Shown here: piece by piece, positions 15,574 through 24,556 of the stretch
How the letters are laid out: every line of letters starts with the position of its first letter
Position numbering within the stretch: position 1 is the stretch's first letter
DNA from: JACVRM01 sp963817375
Lineage (GTDB): Bacteria; Actinomycetota; Thermoleophilia; Gaiellales; Gaiellaceae
Length of the DNA stretch: 64,000 nt
Direction of reading: 5' to 3'
Assembly: GCA_963817375.1 (NCBI GenBank)
Contig: CAWFOB010000001.1
Span: forward strand, 620,001-684,000
Program-made: the position numbers and the translations under genes
The notes under the pieces: generated by a model
What the model was told of the DNA's origin: nothing
What the model saw: the letters and a program-made list of their open reading frames with translations, nothing else
Database searches by the model: none

Positions 15574-15579
15574 TATAGC
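15574..15579 (+). promoter_or_regulatory. -10 box of the metallophosphoesterase gene
   Basis: TATAGC ends 11 bp before GTG 15591, placing the transcription start about 4-6 bp before the start codon, so the message is probably leaderless or nearly so. No convincing -35 was found. Confidence 0.4.
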
Positions 15580-15590
15580 CTCGACCGCCG

Positions 15591-16415
15591 GTGCCGACCC
15601 GTGTTCTCCACATCTCCGACATCCACACCGGCACCGCCGTGGAGTCGCGGCTCGACGAGGTGCTTCCGCCGATCGTCGAGGAGCTCGACCCGGAGCTCGT
15701 TCTCTATACGGGCGACCTGACGCACCGCGGGCGGCGCGACCAGCACGAGCGTGCGGCCGCGCTGCTCCGCAGCTTCGAGCGCCCTCTGGTCGTTATCCCG
15801 GGCAATCACGACATCCCCGGCTGGTCGGTCGGGCGCTTCACGCACACGTGGCGCGAGTTCGACCGGCAGTGGCCCGAACGCGAGCCGGTCTACCGCTCTG
15901 AAGAGCTGGTCGTCGTCGGGCTGAACTCGGTGCGCCCCTACCGTCACCAGTCGGGCGCGATCGGCGAGGAGCAGCTCACGCGGGTCCGGCGCGAGCTCGC
16001 GAGAGCGCCGGACCAGAGCGCGCTCAAGGTCGTGGCGGTGCACCACCACCTGCTCGGCGCGCCGTGGCGCACGTGGAAGCCGCCGCTGTCGCGCCGCACG
16101 CGGACGCTCGCGGCGTTCGTCGACGCCGGCGCAGAGCTCGTCGTCGCCGGCCACGTCCACCAGTCGTCCGTCGCTGAGCGCCGCGAGTTCGAGGTTGTCC
16201 ACGGTGGCGAGCGGAGCGCGGTCGTCGCGACCGCGCCCGGCCTCGGCCAGCCGCGCCCGAACCGGCGGGTCGAGGCGCGGGGCCTTCACGTCTACGACGC
16301 CGAGCCGGAGACGCTCCGCGTGCGCACACTGGTCTGGCGCGACGAGGACTGGGCGTTGACGGCGGACCGTCTCTACCCCCGCGGCCATGCCCCGTTAGTG
16401 CGGTTGCCTGCCTAA
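15591..16415 (+). CDS. Calcineurin-like metallophosphoesterase
   Basis: 274 residues. The five metal-binding blocks of the family are present: LHISDIHTG (D-x-H, residues 9-11), TGDLTHRG (GD), IPGNHD (GNHD), VAVHHH and AGHVHQ (GHxH). The metal pair and histidines predict phosphodiesterase or phosphatase activity, and the substrate cannot be read from sequence. It resembles CpdA/Icc-like proteins acting on cyclic nucleotides or other phosphodiesters. GTG start with no Shine-Dalgarno sequence. The end lies at a perfect hairpin shared with a convergent small gene. Confidence 0.88.
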   Translation: MPTRVLHISDIHTGTAVESRLDEVLPPIVEELDPELVLYTGDLTHRGRRDQHERAAALLRSFERPLVVIPGNHDIPGWSVGRFTHTWREFDRQWPEREPVYRSEELVVVGLNSVRPYRHQSGAIGEEQLTRVRRELARAPDQSALKVVAVHHHLLGAPWRTWKPPLSRRTRTLAAFVDAGAELVVAGHVHQSSVAERREFEVVHGGERSAVVATAPGLGQPRPNRRVEARGLHVYDAEPETLRVRTLVWRDEDWALTADRLYPRGHAPLVRLPA

Positions 16416-16434
16416 CCATTCGCGCAGCGAATGG
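16416..16434. terminator. Perfect hairpin between convergent genes
   Basis: CCATTCGC (16416-16423), loop GCA, GCGAATGG (16427-16434). It fills the whole 19 bp between the stop of the metallophosphoesterase gene and the stop of the minus-strand small gene. No T-run. Confidence 0.6.
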
Positions 16435-16575
16435 CTAGTACCACTTGCCGCGGGCGAACCCGCCGAAGGCGACCAGCCCGATGAGCGCGATGATGATGCC
16501 CACCCACAGGCTCCAGAAGATGGCGAGCACGATCCCGATGATCACGAGGATCCCGCCGACGCTGATTCCACCCAT
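16435..16575 (-). CDS. 46-residue hydrophobic membrane peptide
   Basis: The start at ATG 16575 is fixed by an AGGAGG six bases upstream, one of the few textbook ribosome-binding sites in this window. The peptide MGGISVGGILVIIGIVLAIF continues into a second hydrophobic segment and ends GFARGKWY, so it is almost entirely membrane-embedded (two helices). Similar short 'hydrophobic' proteins occur in actinobacteria without known function. The strong translation signal suggests abundant synthesis. Confidence 0.6.
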   Translation of the reverse strand: MGGISVGGILVIIGIVLAIFWSLWVGIIIALIGLVAFGGFARGKWY

Positions 16576-16638
16576 TCCGTTCCTCCTGACTAGGTTCGGC
16601 CGGTTCTCTCCCGACACGGGGCGACGCTAAACGTCGGG

Positions 16639-16914
16639 TCAGGCGGCTGCGCCGTAGCGCTCGGCGGCCCGCGCCCGCGCCTTCGCAGCCTCGACCTCGC
16701 GGTCGCGCGGCGGCGCGGTGGTGACCAGCGCGTCGAGCAGACGGGTCGTCGCGGCCGTGACCTCCTCGACCGCGCGGGCGTAGGCGGCCTCGTTGGCCTT
16801 CGACGGCTTCGCCGACCCGCTGATCTTGCGGACGTACTGGAGCGCCGAGGCCTGGACTTCCTCCTCGGTCGCGGGCGGATCGAAGTTGTGCAGCGTGCGG
16901 ATGTTCCGGCACAT
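16639..16914 (-). CDS. DUF2277 family protein
   Basis: 91 residues beginning MCRNIRTLHNFDPPATEEEV, the diagnostic start of the DUF2277 family (C-R-x-I-x-x-L-x-N-x-x-P). The middle contains ALQYVRKISGSAKPSKAN, and the tail is Arg/Ala-rich. Small soluble protein of unknown function. Members often sit beside DNA-metabolism genes, and here the gene lies 12 bp downstream of uvrB on the same strand. Confidence 0.85.
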   Translation of the reverse strand: MCRNIRTLHNFDPPATEEEVQASALQYVRKISGSAKPSKANEAAYARAVEEVTAATTRLLDALVTTAPPRDREVEAAKARARAAERYGAAA

Positions 16915-16926
16915 GGGCGCTCCTTT

Positions 16927-18955
16927 CTAGGCGGTGGCGGGCGTGGCGGCGTTGAGCTCGCGCCGCAGGTCCTTGATCTCGTCGCGCAGCTTGGCCGCGT
17001 ACTCGAAGCGGAGCTCCTCGGCCGCCGCGAACATCTCCTCCTCGAGTGAGATGACGAGCTTCTCGAGCTCCTCCGGCTTCATCCCTGCGACCTGCCGGCC
17101 GCCACGACGGCGGCGCGACGGGACGTTCGGCGACTCGAGCGACAGGAACTCGGCGATGTCGGAGACGCCCTTCTTGATCGACTCCGGCGTGATCCCGTGC
17201 TCCTCGTTGTAGGCGAGCTGGATCGCCCGGCGCCGGTTCGTCTCCTCGAGGGCGCCCTGGATCGCCTCGGTCATCTTGTCGGCGTACATGAGCACCTTGC
17301 CGTTCGCGTTCCGCGCGGCGCGCCCGATCGTCTGGATCAGGGCGGTCTTGCCGCGCAGGAAGCCCTCCTTGTCGGCGTCGAGGATCGCGACGAGTGAGAC
17401 CTCGGGCAGATCGAGGCCCTCGCGGAGCAGGTTCACGCCGACGAGCACGTCGTAGTCGCCGAGCCGCAGCTCGCGGATGATCTGGATCCGCTCGAGCGTG
17501 TCGATCTCGGAGTGCAGGTACCGCGCCTTGACGCCCGACTCGAGCAGGTAGTCGGTCAGGTCCTCGGCCATCTTCTTCGTCAGCGTCGTGACGAGCACGC
17601 GCTCGCCCACCTCCTCGCGGCGGCGGATCTCGCCGAGCAGGTCGTCGATCTGGTCCTTCGTCGCCCGCAGGTCGACCTCGGGGTCGACGATGCCGGTCGG
17701 CCGGATCAGCTGCTCGGCGACGGTCTTCGAGTGGCGCAGCTCGTACGCGCCGGGCGTCGCCGAGACGAAGACCATCTGGTTGACCTTGCCGAGGAACTCG
17801 TCGAAGCGGAGCGGACGATTGTCCATCGCCGACGGGAGCCGAAAGCCGAAGTCGACCAGCGTCTGCTTGCGCGAGCGGTCGCCCTCGTACATGCCGCCGA
17901 TCTGCGGGACGGTCTGGTGCGACTCGTCGATGAAGACGACGAAGTCCTCCGGGAAGTAGTCGATCAGCGTGAACGGGTGCGAGCCGGGCGGCCGCCCCTC
18001 GAGGACGCGCGAGTAGTTCTCGATGCCGGGGCAGAAGCCGAGCTCCTTCATCAGCTCGAGGTCGTACTCGGTGCGCTGGCGCAGCCGGTGCGCCTCGAGC
18101 ATCCGTCCGTCGTTCTCGAACGTCGCCACCTGCACCTCGAGCTCGTGCCGGATCTCGTCGACGGCGCGCTCGATCGTCGGCCGCGACGTCACGTACTCGG
18201 TCGCCGGCCAGATGGCCACGTTGTCGAGCTTCGAGAGGATCTCGCCGGTCAGCGGGTCGAAGTGCGTGATCGCCTCGACCTCGTCGCCGAAGAACGAGAT
18301 GCGGTAGGCGGTCTCGGCATTCGCGGGCTGGATCTCGACGACGTCGCCCTTCACGCGAAAGCGGCCGCGCGCCAGGATCGAGTCGTTGCGGACGTACTGG
18401 CTGTCGATCAGCTTCCGCAGCGCCGCGTCGCGGTCGTGCTCCTCCCCCACCTCGAGGATCAGCACGCGCTCGCGCCACTCCTCCGGTGAGCCGAGGCCGT
18501 AGATGCACGACACGGAGGCGACGACGACAACGTCGCGCCGGGTGAACAGCGCCGACGTCGCGGCCAGGCGGAGGCGCGAGATGTCGTCGTTCTGAGACGA
18601 GTCCTTCTCGATGTAGAGATCCGCCTGCGGGATGTACGCCTCGGGCTGGTAGTAGTCGTAGTACGAGACGAAGTACTCGACCGCGTTCGTCGGGAAGAAC
18701 TCGCGGAACTCGTTGCAGAGCTGCGCAGCCAGTGTCTTGTTGTGCGCGATGACGAGCGCCGGGCGGCCGATCTTCTCGATGATCCACGCCATCGTCGCGG
18801 TCTTTCCGGTGCCGGTCGCGCCGAGCAGCGTCTGGTAGCGCTCGCCGGCCCTCGAGGCTGCGCGCGAGCTCCTCGATCGCCTTCGGCTGATCGCCCGTCG
18901 GCTGGTAGGCGTCCTGTGTCTTGAACGGCGGCATCGGGGTAAGGGTAGTTGCCAT
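16927..18955 (-). CDS. uvrB: UvrABC system protein B, with an apparent frameshift
   Basis: UvrB, the helicase-like damage-verification subunit that receives DNA from UvrA. The N terminus (MPPFKTQDAYQPTGDQPKAIEELA) is in one frame. From Walker A onward (LLGATGTGKTATMAW, reconstructed) the protein continues in another. Deleting one base from the CCC run at 18849-18851 restores one frame. Later features are intact: the beta-hairpin FVSYYDYYQPEAYIP, DESHQTVPQ, helicase motifs through QTIGRAARN, and a C-terminal UVR motif (EEEMFAAAEELRFEYAAKLR). The ATG at 18955 overlaps a plus-strand ATG; 18934 (MPPFKTQ) is the likelier start. Confidence 0.9.
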
Positions 18956-19336
18956 GGAGTCCCCTACCCGTCCTCCCTACGAGGCGTACGCCGCGATCTT
19001 CGGAAGCTTCGGCGCCCTGCTCGGCGGTGCGGGCGTGCTCTCGCGCGCGCTCGGCCGCGACGCCCAGTGCCGGACAGCGCTCGACCTCGTAGCAGAGGAC
19101 TTCAGCCAGAGCCTCCCGGCGCACGGGGACTTCTCCGCCGTCTACGCGCCGTCTACGCGCCGTTCACGCGTCAGAACTGGCAGCAGATCGAGGGCCGCTA
19201 CGTCTTCGTGCTCGCCCGCGGCTTCGACGCCGCCCAGCTCCGCGACGGCAGGTACGAGGTTCAGGTCTCCGCGAGTGACACCAAGGGCAACACCGGCGTG
19301 GGCAGCTTCCCGCTGGTCGTCGCGAACGAGCTTTAG
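18954..19336 (+). pseudogene. Composite remnant: DUF1360-like start joined to a secreted-protein tail
   Basis: Residues 1-45 (RPPYEAYAAIFGSFGALLGG, then LGRDAQCRTALDLVA) look like the start of a DUF1360-type membrane protein. The tail (WQQIEGRYVFVLARGFDAAQ, then VSASDTKGNTGVGSFPLVVA) looks like the end of an extracellular Ig-like protein. An 11-bp tandem duplication (19137-19158) breaks the frame between them; removing one unit gives a continuous reading of about 123 residues. It is probably the scar of a deletion that fused two genes. The start codon overlaps that of uvrB on the other strand, and the end overlaps the broken MFS gene. Confidence 0.5.
19137..19158. repeat. 11-bp tandem duplication
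   Basis: GCCGTCTACGC occurs twice head to tail. Loss of one unit restores the reading frame of the composite gene (AVYAPFTRQNWQQ), so this is either replication slippage or an assembly artefact. Confidence 0.75.
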
Positions 19337-20544
19337 GCCGATGCGGCAGAGGCGCTCACCGGCCCGTGACGCCGGAACGCCAGCCACGTGAACGGCAGCG
19401 TCGCCAGGAACTGGCCCACCGCGACCAGCAGGATCACGGGACGGGCGCCGTAGGCCTGGAGCAGCGGGCCCACGATCAGCAGGCCGATCGGGCCCGCCAC
19501 GAGCGCCGTCGTCAGGACGGCGCTCATCACCTTGGGACGCAGCGCCTCGGGCGTCCGGGTCATCATCACGGCGATCAGCGGCGCGTTCACGAGCGGGCCG
19601 AAGATCTCGGCCACGAAGATGACGACCATGACGGCAGCGGCCGGGATGTCAAGGGCCAGGAGCGGGAAGGGCGCCATCAGCAGCAACAGCGAGACGGCGC
19701 GCCAGGCGGACGGGGTCATAGCGCGTGACGAGCCTGATGGCGAGCAGGCTGCCGAGGAGCGCGCCGGCTCCGAAGGCGGCGAAGAACGCCCCCGCGACGC
19801 GGGCGCTCCCGAAGTCGTCGCGGGCGAGCACGAGCAGGCTGGCGACGAGCATCTGACCGAACATGTTCAGGGCCATCGACGTCAGGGCGATCGTCCGCAG
19901 CAGCGAGTCGCGTAGGACGAAGCGGATTCCGGCGAGCACCCCACGCGACTCCTCGGACTCAGCGACGGGGGGTCGCCGGGGGACGAAGGCGGCGATCACA
20001 AGGAACGAGAAGAGGAAGGTGGCCGCGTCCAGGTAGAGGACGCTCGCGGCCCCGATCACGCCGATCAGGATCCCGGCGAGGGGCGGGCCGAGCAGGAGCG
20101 TCGCCCGCTGGACGCCCTCCATCGCGGCGTTCGCCTGCGCGACGGTGTGCTCCTCGTTGCCGACGAGCTCGGGGATAACGACGTGGACGCGGACATGTAC
20201 GGCGCCAGGAAGCAGCCGACCAGGAAGACCAGGAAGAGCAGGAGCGGGAACGAGAGGAGGCCGGCTGCCTGGAGCAGCGGCAGCGAGCACATGAGCGGCA
20301 CGCGGCCGGCGTCGGCGGCCATCATCGTCCGCCGCGCGCCGAGCCGTGACACGAGCGTGCCGCTCGGGATCCCGAAGACGGCGACGGGCACGAGCTCGAC
20401 GGCGAGCACCACGCTCATCCGCGCCGCCGACCCCGTCGTCTCGAGCACGAACCACGGCAGTGCCAGGAACGTCATCTGCGACCCGAGGCGCGAGACGCCC
20501 TGCGAGATGAGCAGCGCCCGCAGCGGGCGGTTGTGCCAGATCAT
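19333..20544 (-). pseudogene. MFS exporter, broken by two frameshifts
   Basis: Major facilitator drug-exporter-like permease read in three frames. The start (RLGSQMTFLALPWFVLETTG, then LGARRTMMAADAG) runs to about 20190, the middle (VIPELVGNEEHTVAQANAAM through LARDDFGSARVAG) to about 19700, and the end (MAPFPLLALDI, then VAGPIGLLIVGPLLQAYGAR) to 19333. Joined, the product would be about 400 residues with twelve helices. It is a clear paralogue of the intact permease at 22215-23480 (shared GSQMT-LALPWFVL and GARRTMM). Either it is decaying or both indels are sequence errors. Confidence 0.75.
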
Positions 20545-20551
20545 CGCCGCG

Positions 20552-21640
20552 TCATGCGGCGGCGAGCCATACGCCGTTCTCCTGCACGGTGCGCCCGTCG
20601 AGCTCGATGCGCCCGCCCGAGCGCAGGTCCTTGACGATGTCCCAGTGGATGGCGCTCTCGTTCACGCCGCCTGTGCCGGAGACGCTGTTGCCGACCGCGA
20701 GGTGGATGGTGCCGTCCATCTTCTCGTCGAACAGCACGTTCTTCATGTGGCGCGTGATCGCGGGGTTGCAGCCGATGCCGAGCTCACCGAGCCGGCGCGC
20801 CCCGTCGTCGGCGTCGAGCTTCGAGAGCAGGAACTCCTCGCCGGTCTCCGCGGACGCATCGACGATGCGGCCGCCCTCGAAGCGCAGCCGAATGCCGCGC
20901 ACCTCGTTGCCGAGGTAGATGCCCGGGAACTCGCTGAACGTGATCACGCCCTCCGTCGAGTCCTCGACCGGCGACGTGTAGAACTCGCCGCCCGGAAGGT
21001 TCTTCCCGCCCGCGTCGATCATCATCTCCCGGCCCGCGATCGACAGCCGTACGTCGGTCTCGGCGCCCACGATGCGCACCTCGTCGGCCGCGTCGAACAG
21101 CTCGGCGTAGCGGCGCATGCGCTCGCGCTCGGCGTCCCAGTCCCGCAGCACCGCGGCGTACAGGAAGTCGGCGAACTGGTCGGTCGCCATGCCGGCGTCC
21201 TGGGCGAGCGCGTCGGTCGGGAACTGGCCGCCGACCCACTGGAGGTCGTCATTGAAGATCCGCTCCATCGCCGGGCGGACGCCCGTCATCATCGCCGACG
21301 AGCGCTCCGGCGTCAGCGCCGTCAGGGCCCGCGTGTTCTCCGGCGCGTCGACCGCGATGAGGGCGTCGATCCGCTGCATCGCGTCGACCTCGATCGGCGA
21401 TGCGTTCTCGATCAGCTCCAGCGGCGCCTCGCAGGCCCAGTCGGTGGCGCAGACGTAGTTCCCGTTGAAGCGCGGCCGCATGAGTGCATAGGCGCCGCGC
21501 CGCGCAAGCTGCCGGGCGACCTCGGTGAGGAGCGGCCGCCCCTGGATGCCGCCGACGACCATGACCTCCATGCCGGGCTGGACGTCCAGGCAGGTCTCGA
21601 CCATGACACGGGCGTACTGCTCGACACGCGGATCGGGCAC
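20552..21640 (-). CDS. M29 family aminopeptidase (AmpS/AmpT-like)
   Basis: 362 residues, full length for the thermophilic metalloaminopeptidase family M29, which trims N-terminal residues from peptides using two divalent metals. Metal-binding regions are visible: LPGGEFYTSPVEDSTEG (Glu ligand), TGEEFLLSKLDADDGA (Glu ligand) and GTGGVNESAIHWDIVKDLR (His and Asp ligands). It has no signal peptide and is therefore cytoplasmic. It starts 3 bp after the ArsR-type regulator gene, on the same strand and at the end of the MFS-DUF4097 gene series. Confidence 0.9.
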   Translation of the reverse strand: MPDPRVEQYARVMVETCLDVQPGMEVMVVGGIQGRPLLTEVARQLARRGAYALMRPRFNGNYVCATDWACEAPLELIENASPIEVDAMQRIDALIAVDAPENTRALTALTPERSSAMMTGVRPAMERIFNDDLQWVGGQFPTDALAQDAGMATDQFADFLYAAVLRDWDAERERMRRYAELFDAADEVRIVGAETDVRLSIAGREMMIDAGGKNLPGGEFYTSPVEDSTEGVITFSEFPGIYLGNEVRGIRLRFEGGRIVDASAETGEEFLLSKLDADDGARRLGELGIGCNPAITRHMKNVLFDEKMDGTIHLAVGNSVSGTGGVNESAIHWDIVKDLRSGGRIELDGRTVQENGVWLAAA

Positions 21641-21643
21641 GGC

Positions 21644-22237
21644 TCACTTCCTCCTTGTCTTCGGGGGGTCGACGCGCGGAACGGCGCGGAACACGACATG
21701 TATGCGCCTGGCGCCCTCGGGCCGTTCGGCCTCGTCGGGGCGCTCGAAGTCCTTCATCACCTCGCGGAAACGCCGGCCGAGCTCGCGCAGCTCCTCGGGG
21801 GTGACGTAGACGCTCGCGCTGGCGAAGGTGGCTGCGTCGCGCCACTCGCGGCCTTCGTCCGGCTCGGCGGCGAGCCAGGCGTTGACGACGCGGTCGTCAC
21901 GCTCGAGGATGCGGCGCCCGAGCGCGCGGGCGGCGGTCCGAAACTGCGGCGAGTCGTCACCGCTCGTGAAGTGGATCGACCGCGCCGCCAGCTCCCAGCG
22001 CGTCTCGCGCGCGTCCTCGCTCGCGGCCGGCCGGATGAGCCCCCACTTCGCGAGTGCCCGCAGGTGGTAGCTGGCCGCCTGTGGGCTGCCTCCGACCTCG
22101 CGCGCGCACTCGGTCGCGGTGCCCGAGCCGTTCAGGCGCAGGAGCTCGAGGATGGCGAGGCGCGCCGGATGGGCCAGGGCGCGCATGGCGCGGGGATCAG
22201 TCAGCTCGAGCTCGTCAGCGGGCGGCATACGAAGCAT
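21644..22237 (-). CDS. ArsR-type winged-helix regulator
   Basis: 197 residues. An N-terminal winged helix-turn-helix of the ArsR/HTH_20 kind (MRALAHPARLAILELLRLNG, ATECAREVGGSPQAASYHLRAL) is followed by a C-terminal helical domain rich in charged residues, of the size seen in regulators next to MFS exporters. No metal-binding Cys motif is present, so the effector is unlikely to be a thiophilic metal. The gene overlaps the end of the intact MFS gene by 23 bp (a later Met codon would shorten this), suggesting joint expression and control of the exporters. Confidence 0.82.
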   Translation of the reverse strand: MLRMPPADELELTDPRAMRALAHPARLAILELLRLNGSGTATECAREVGGSPQAASYHLRALAKWGLIRPAASEDARETRWELAARSIHFTSGDDSPQFRTAARALGRRILERDDRVVNAWLAAEPDEGREWRDAATFASASVYVTPEELRELGRRFREVMKDFERPDEAERPEGARRIHVVFRAVPRVDPPKTRRK

Positions 22238-23480
22238 CCAAGTCGGAAACGTCTCTTTCGGAAACTACTGCTTCGCTTTCCAGCGTGTCAAGTGCCGCGC
22301 GCTCGCGCAGAGCCGACACGGCGATCGCCGCCATCGCGAGCGTCTGGACGACGGCCAGCGCGACGAGCACGGGCTGCGCCCCGAACGCCTGCAGTACCGG
22401 GCCTGCGATGAAGACGCCGAGCGGCTGGATGAGGGTGAACGCCGCCGTCATCGCCGCCAGTGCGCCGGGGCGCAGCGCCTTCGGCACGCGCAGGGTGAGG
22501 ATCGTGTGGATCGGCGGGTTCACGATGCCGTTCGCGATCCCGGAGGCCACGAGCGCCGCCGAGTACACGGCCGCCGGGAAGTGGATGGTCAGCAGCCAGA
22601 GCGGCAGCGCCTGCCCCATGACGCCGGCCGCGATCACCGAGATGCCGCGCGCGCGATCGGCCAGGAAGCGGAAGGCGATCCCGTTGCCGATCAGCGCGCC
22701 GATCCCGAACGACGCCACGAGCCAGCCGGCGACGCGCGCGTCGGCGCCGAAGCGCGCGACGACGAGCACCGGCACGGCGACGAAGAACGCCGTCCACGCG
22801 CTGTCGCCGATCGCGAACACCAGCACCCATACGCGCAGCAGGCGGTCACGCACGAGGAAGCGAATGCCCGCGCGCGCGCTCGCCGCCGGCTCGGCGTGGA
22901 CAGCCGCCCGCCGCCGCTCGACGAACAGGCCGACGAGCGCCAGCGAGGTCGCAAAGGTGGCGGCGTCGACGACGAGCACTGCCGGCGCCGAGAGGGCCGT
23001 GATCAGCACGCCGGCGCAGACGGGGCCGAGCAGCATCGTCAGGCGCGTCGCGGCCTGGAAGAGCGCGTTCGCGCGGCCGACGATGCTCTCCTCCTCACCG
23101 AGGAGCTCGGGGACGATGATCTTCTGCGCGTTGAAGGACGGCCCGCTGAAGGCACCGGATACGAACGCCGCGGCGACGATCATCCAGAACGTCAGCGCGC
23201 CGGCCCAGTGCAGCAGCGGCAGCGCCAGGATCACCGGGCCGCGGACGCCGTCGCAGAGCATCATCGTCCGCCGCGCCCCGATCCGCGCGACCAGCTTCCC
23301 GCCCGGGATCGCGCCGGCGGCGACGCCGATCAGGGCGGCCGCCACGACCAGGCTCATGCGCGTGGCGGAGCCTGACGTGAGCAGCACGAACCAGGGCAGC
23401 GCGAGCCAGGTCATCTGCGACCCGGTGGTCGAGACGATCTCCGCGGCGAGCAGCGCGGCCAGCGAGCGGTTCCGGAGCAT
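22215..23480 (-). CDS. MFS exporter (intact copy)
   Basis: 421 residues with twelve predicted helices in the MFS_3/enterobactin-exporter style. Landmarks are GSQMTWLALPWFVL in helix 1, GGKLVARIGARRTMMLCDG (loop 2-3 motif A region) and IIVPELLGEEESIVGRANALF in the central region. It likely exports a small hydrophobic compound, with substrate unknown. It follows the DUF4097 gene by 4 bp and precedes the ArsR gene. A broken paralogue lies 1.7 kb downstream. Residues after 405 are acidic (SEAVVSERDVSDLDASYAAR). Confidence 0.85.
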   Translation of the reverse strand: MLRNRSLAALLAAEIVSTTGSQMTWLALPWFVLLTSGSATRMSLVVAAALIGVAAGAIPGGKLVARIGARRTMMLCDGVRGPVILALPLLHWAGALTFWMIVAAAFVSGAFSGPSFNAQKIIVPELLGEEESIVGRANALFQAATRLTMLLGPVCAGVLITALSAPAVLVVDAATFATSLALVGLFVERRRAAVHAEPAASARAGIRFLVRDRLLRVWVLVFAIGDSAWTAFFVAVPVLVVARFGADARVAGWLVASFGIGALIGNGIAFRFLADRARGISVIAAGVMGQALPLWLLTIHFPAAVYSAALVASGIANGIVNPPIHTILTLRVPKALRPGALAAMTAAFTLIQPLGVFIAGPVLQAFGAQPVLVALAVVQTLAMAAIAVSALRERAALDTLESEAVVSERDVSDLDASYAAR

Positions 23481-23484
23481 GGAG

Positions 23485-24315
23485 CTAGCCGGGGACGGCG
23501 GCGGAGCGGACGATGGCGATGTCGCCGCTCAAGCTCTGGAGGCGAAGCTCGGCCACCGGGCCATCGGCGGCCTGCCCGTCGCGAACCTCGAGCTCGGACG
23601 TGACGTCGCCGCTCCGCGACGCCGCGTCGATCCAGACGCGGACGCCCGGGCGGACGCCGATGCGGATGTCGCCGGAGACGGACTGGGCGGACACGGGGCC
23701 GTTCCCCGCTCCCATGGCGACCTGTTCGCCCGACACGCTGTTGAGGGTGATCGGGCCGCCGGCGGCGCGGACGGCGAGGTCGCCGGAGACGGACTGCAAG
23801 GTCACGGCGCCGTCGCCGGCCTCGACGGTCACGTCGCCGGAGACCGTCTGGATCTCGGCGTTGCGAGCGATGTGGCCGACGTGTACGTCGCCGCTGACGT
23901 CATGCACGCGGATGTCGCCGGACAGCTCGGCGATCTCGACGTCGCCGGAGGTGGTCTCGATCTCGGCGCTCCCGAAGGGGCCCCGCGCGTCCAGGTCGGC
24001 CGAGCGCGTCTTCACCTGCAGGTCGGCGCCGGGCGGGCAGGCGATGCGCACGAGCACCTCGGGTGAACGGCTGAACAGGAAGCCGAGCTTGCTGGTCGAC
24101 CCCCGCTCGGGGATCTCGACGCGCAGCTCGTGGCCGCCGGCGCGCTCACGCAGCTCGACGCGTGCGGCCTCGACGGCGGCCTGCGAGACGTCGTCGTTCC
24201 GCAGCGCCTCGAGCTCGACGGTCGTCTCGTCGCCCTCGACGCTCTCGAGCCGGATCTCGCCCGAGGTGTTGCGGATACGAAGTGTCAGTGGGCCGGGTGT
24301 CGTGAAGCGCTCCAT
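23485..24315 (-). CDS. DUF4097-type beta-helix protein
   Basis: 276 residues built from repeated strands of the form 'SGDV-x-V/I': SGEIRLESVEGDE, TTSGDVEIAELSGDIRVHDVSGDVHVGHI, TVSGDVTVEAGDG, SVSGDLAVRAAGG, SVSGEQV and SVSGDIRIGVRPG. This 'SxSGDI' ladder is the hallmark of the DUF4097/adhesin-like beta-helix family. No signal peptide is seen, so it appears cytoplasmic. It sits between two ribbon-helix-helix genes and an MFS exporter, an association I recall from other actinobacteria. Molecular role unknown. Confidence 0.85.
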   Translation of the reverse strand: MERFTTPGPLTLRIRNTSGEIRLESVEGDETTVELEALRNDDVSQAAVEAARVELRERAGGHELRVEIPERGSTSKLGFLFSRSPEVLVRIACPPGADLQVKTRSADLDARGPFGSAEIETTSGDVEIAELSGDIRVHDVSGDVHVGHIARNAEIQTVSGDVTVEAGDGAVTLQSVSGDLAVRAAGGPITLNSVSGEQVAMGAGNGPVSAQSVSGDIRIGVRPGVRVWIDAASRSGDVTSELEVRDGQAADGPVAELRLQSLSGDIAIVRSAAVPG

Positions 24316-24324
24316 CGTGTCCCC

Positions 24325-24537
24325 CTAGGCCCGGGCGGAGCCCACGCTCCGCCCGAGGGTCTCGAGCAGCCAGAGGTCGGCCGGAAGGCCGGCGCGGCGG
24401 GCCGCCGCGTCGATGCCGTCCTTGAGCTCGGCGGGCACGCGGACGTGCACGTCGGCAGTGGGCTGCCGGTGCGACGGGCCGCGCTCCGGCTCGTCCATGG
24501 CGACGTGCCCGAACGGTGTTGGGATGAAGGTGGGCAT
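24325..24537 (-). CDS. Short ribbon-helix-helix protein (HicB-like)
   Basis: 70 residues. The C-terminal half reads ADVHVRVPAELKDGIDAAAR and RAGLPADLWLLETLGRSV: one strand followed by two helices, the pattern of ribbon-helix-helix DNA-binding domains attached to HicB-type antitoxins. The N-terminal 27 residues are polar and probably disordered. AGGAGG lies about 12 nt before the ATG. No toxin gene is adjacent, so it is more likely a transcription factor of the DUF4097 gene series. Confidence 0.65.
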   Translation of the reverse strand: MPTFIPTPFGHVAMDEPERGPSHRQPTADVHVRVPAELKDGIDAAARRAGLPADLWLLETLGRSVGSARA

Positions 24538-24556
24538 CGTGAAGGCGATCCTCCTT

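Noticed and set aside
18929..18990. LexA box for uvrB
   Set aside because: No CGAAC-N4-GTTCG palindrome occurs near the uvrB start; the divergent start codons overlap instead.
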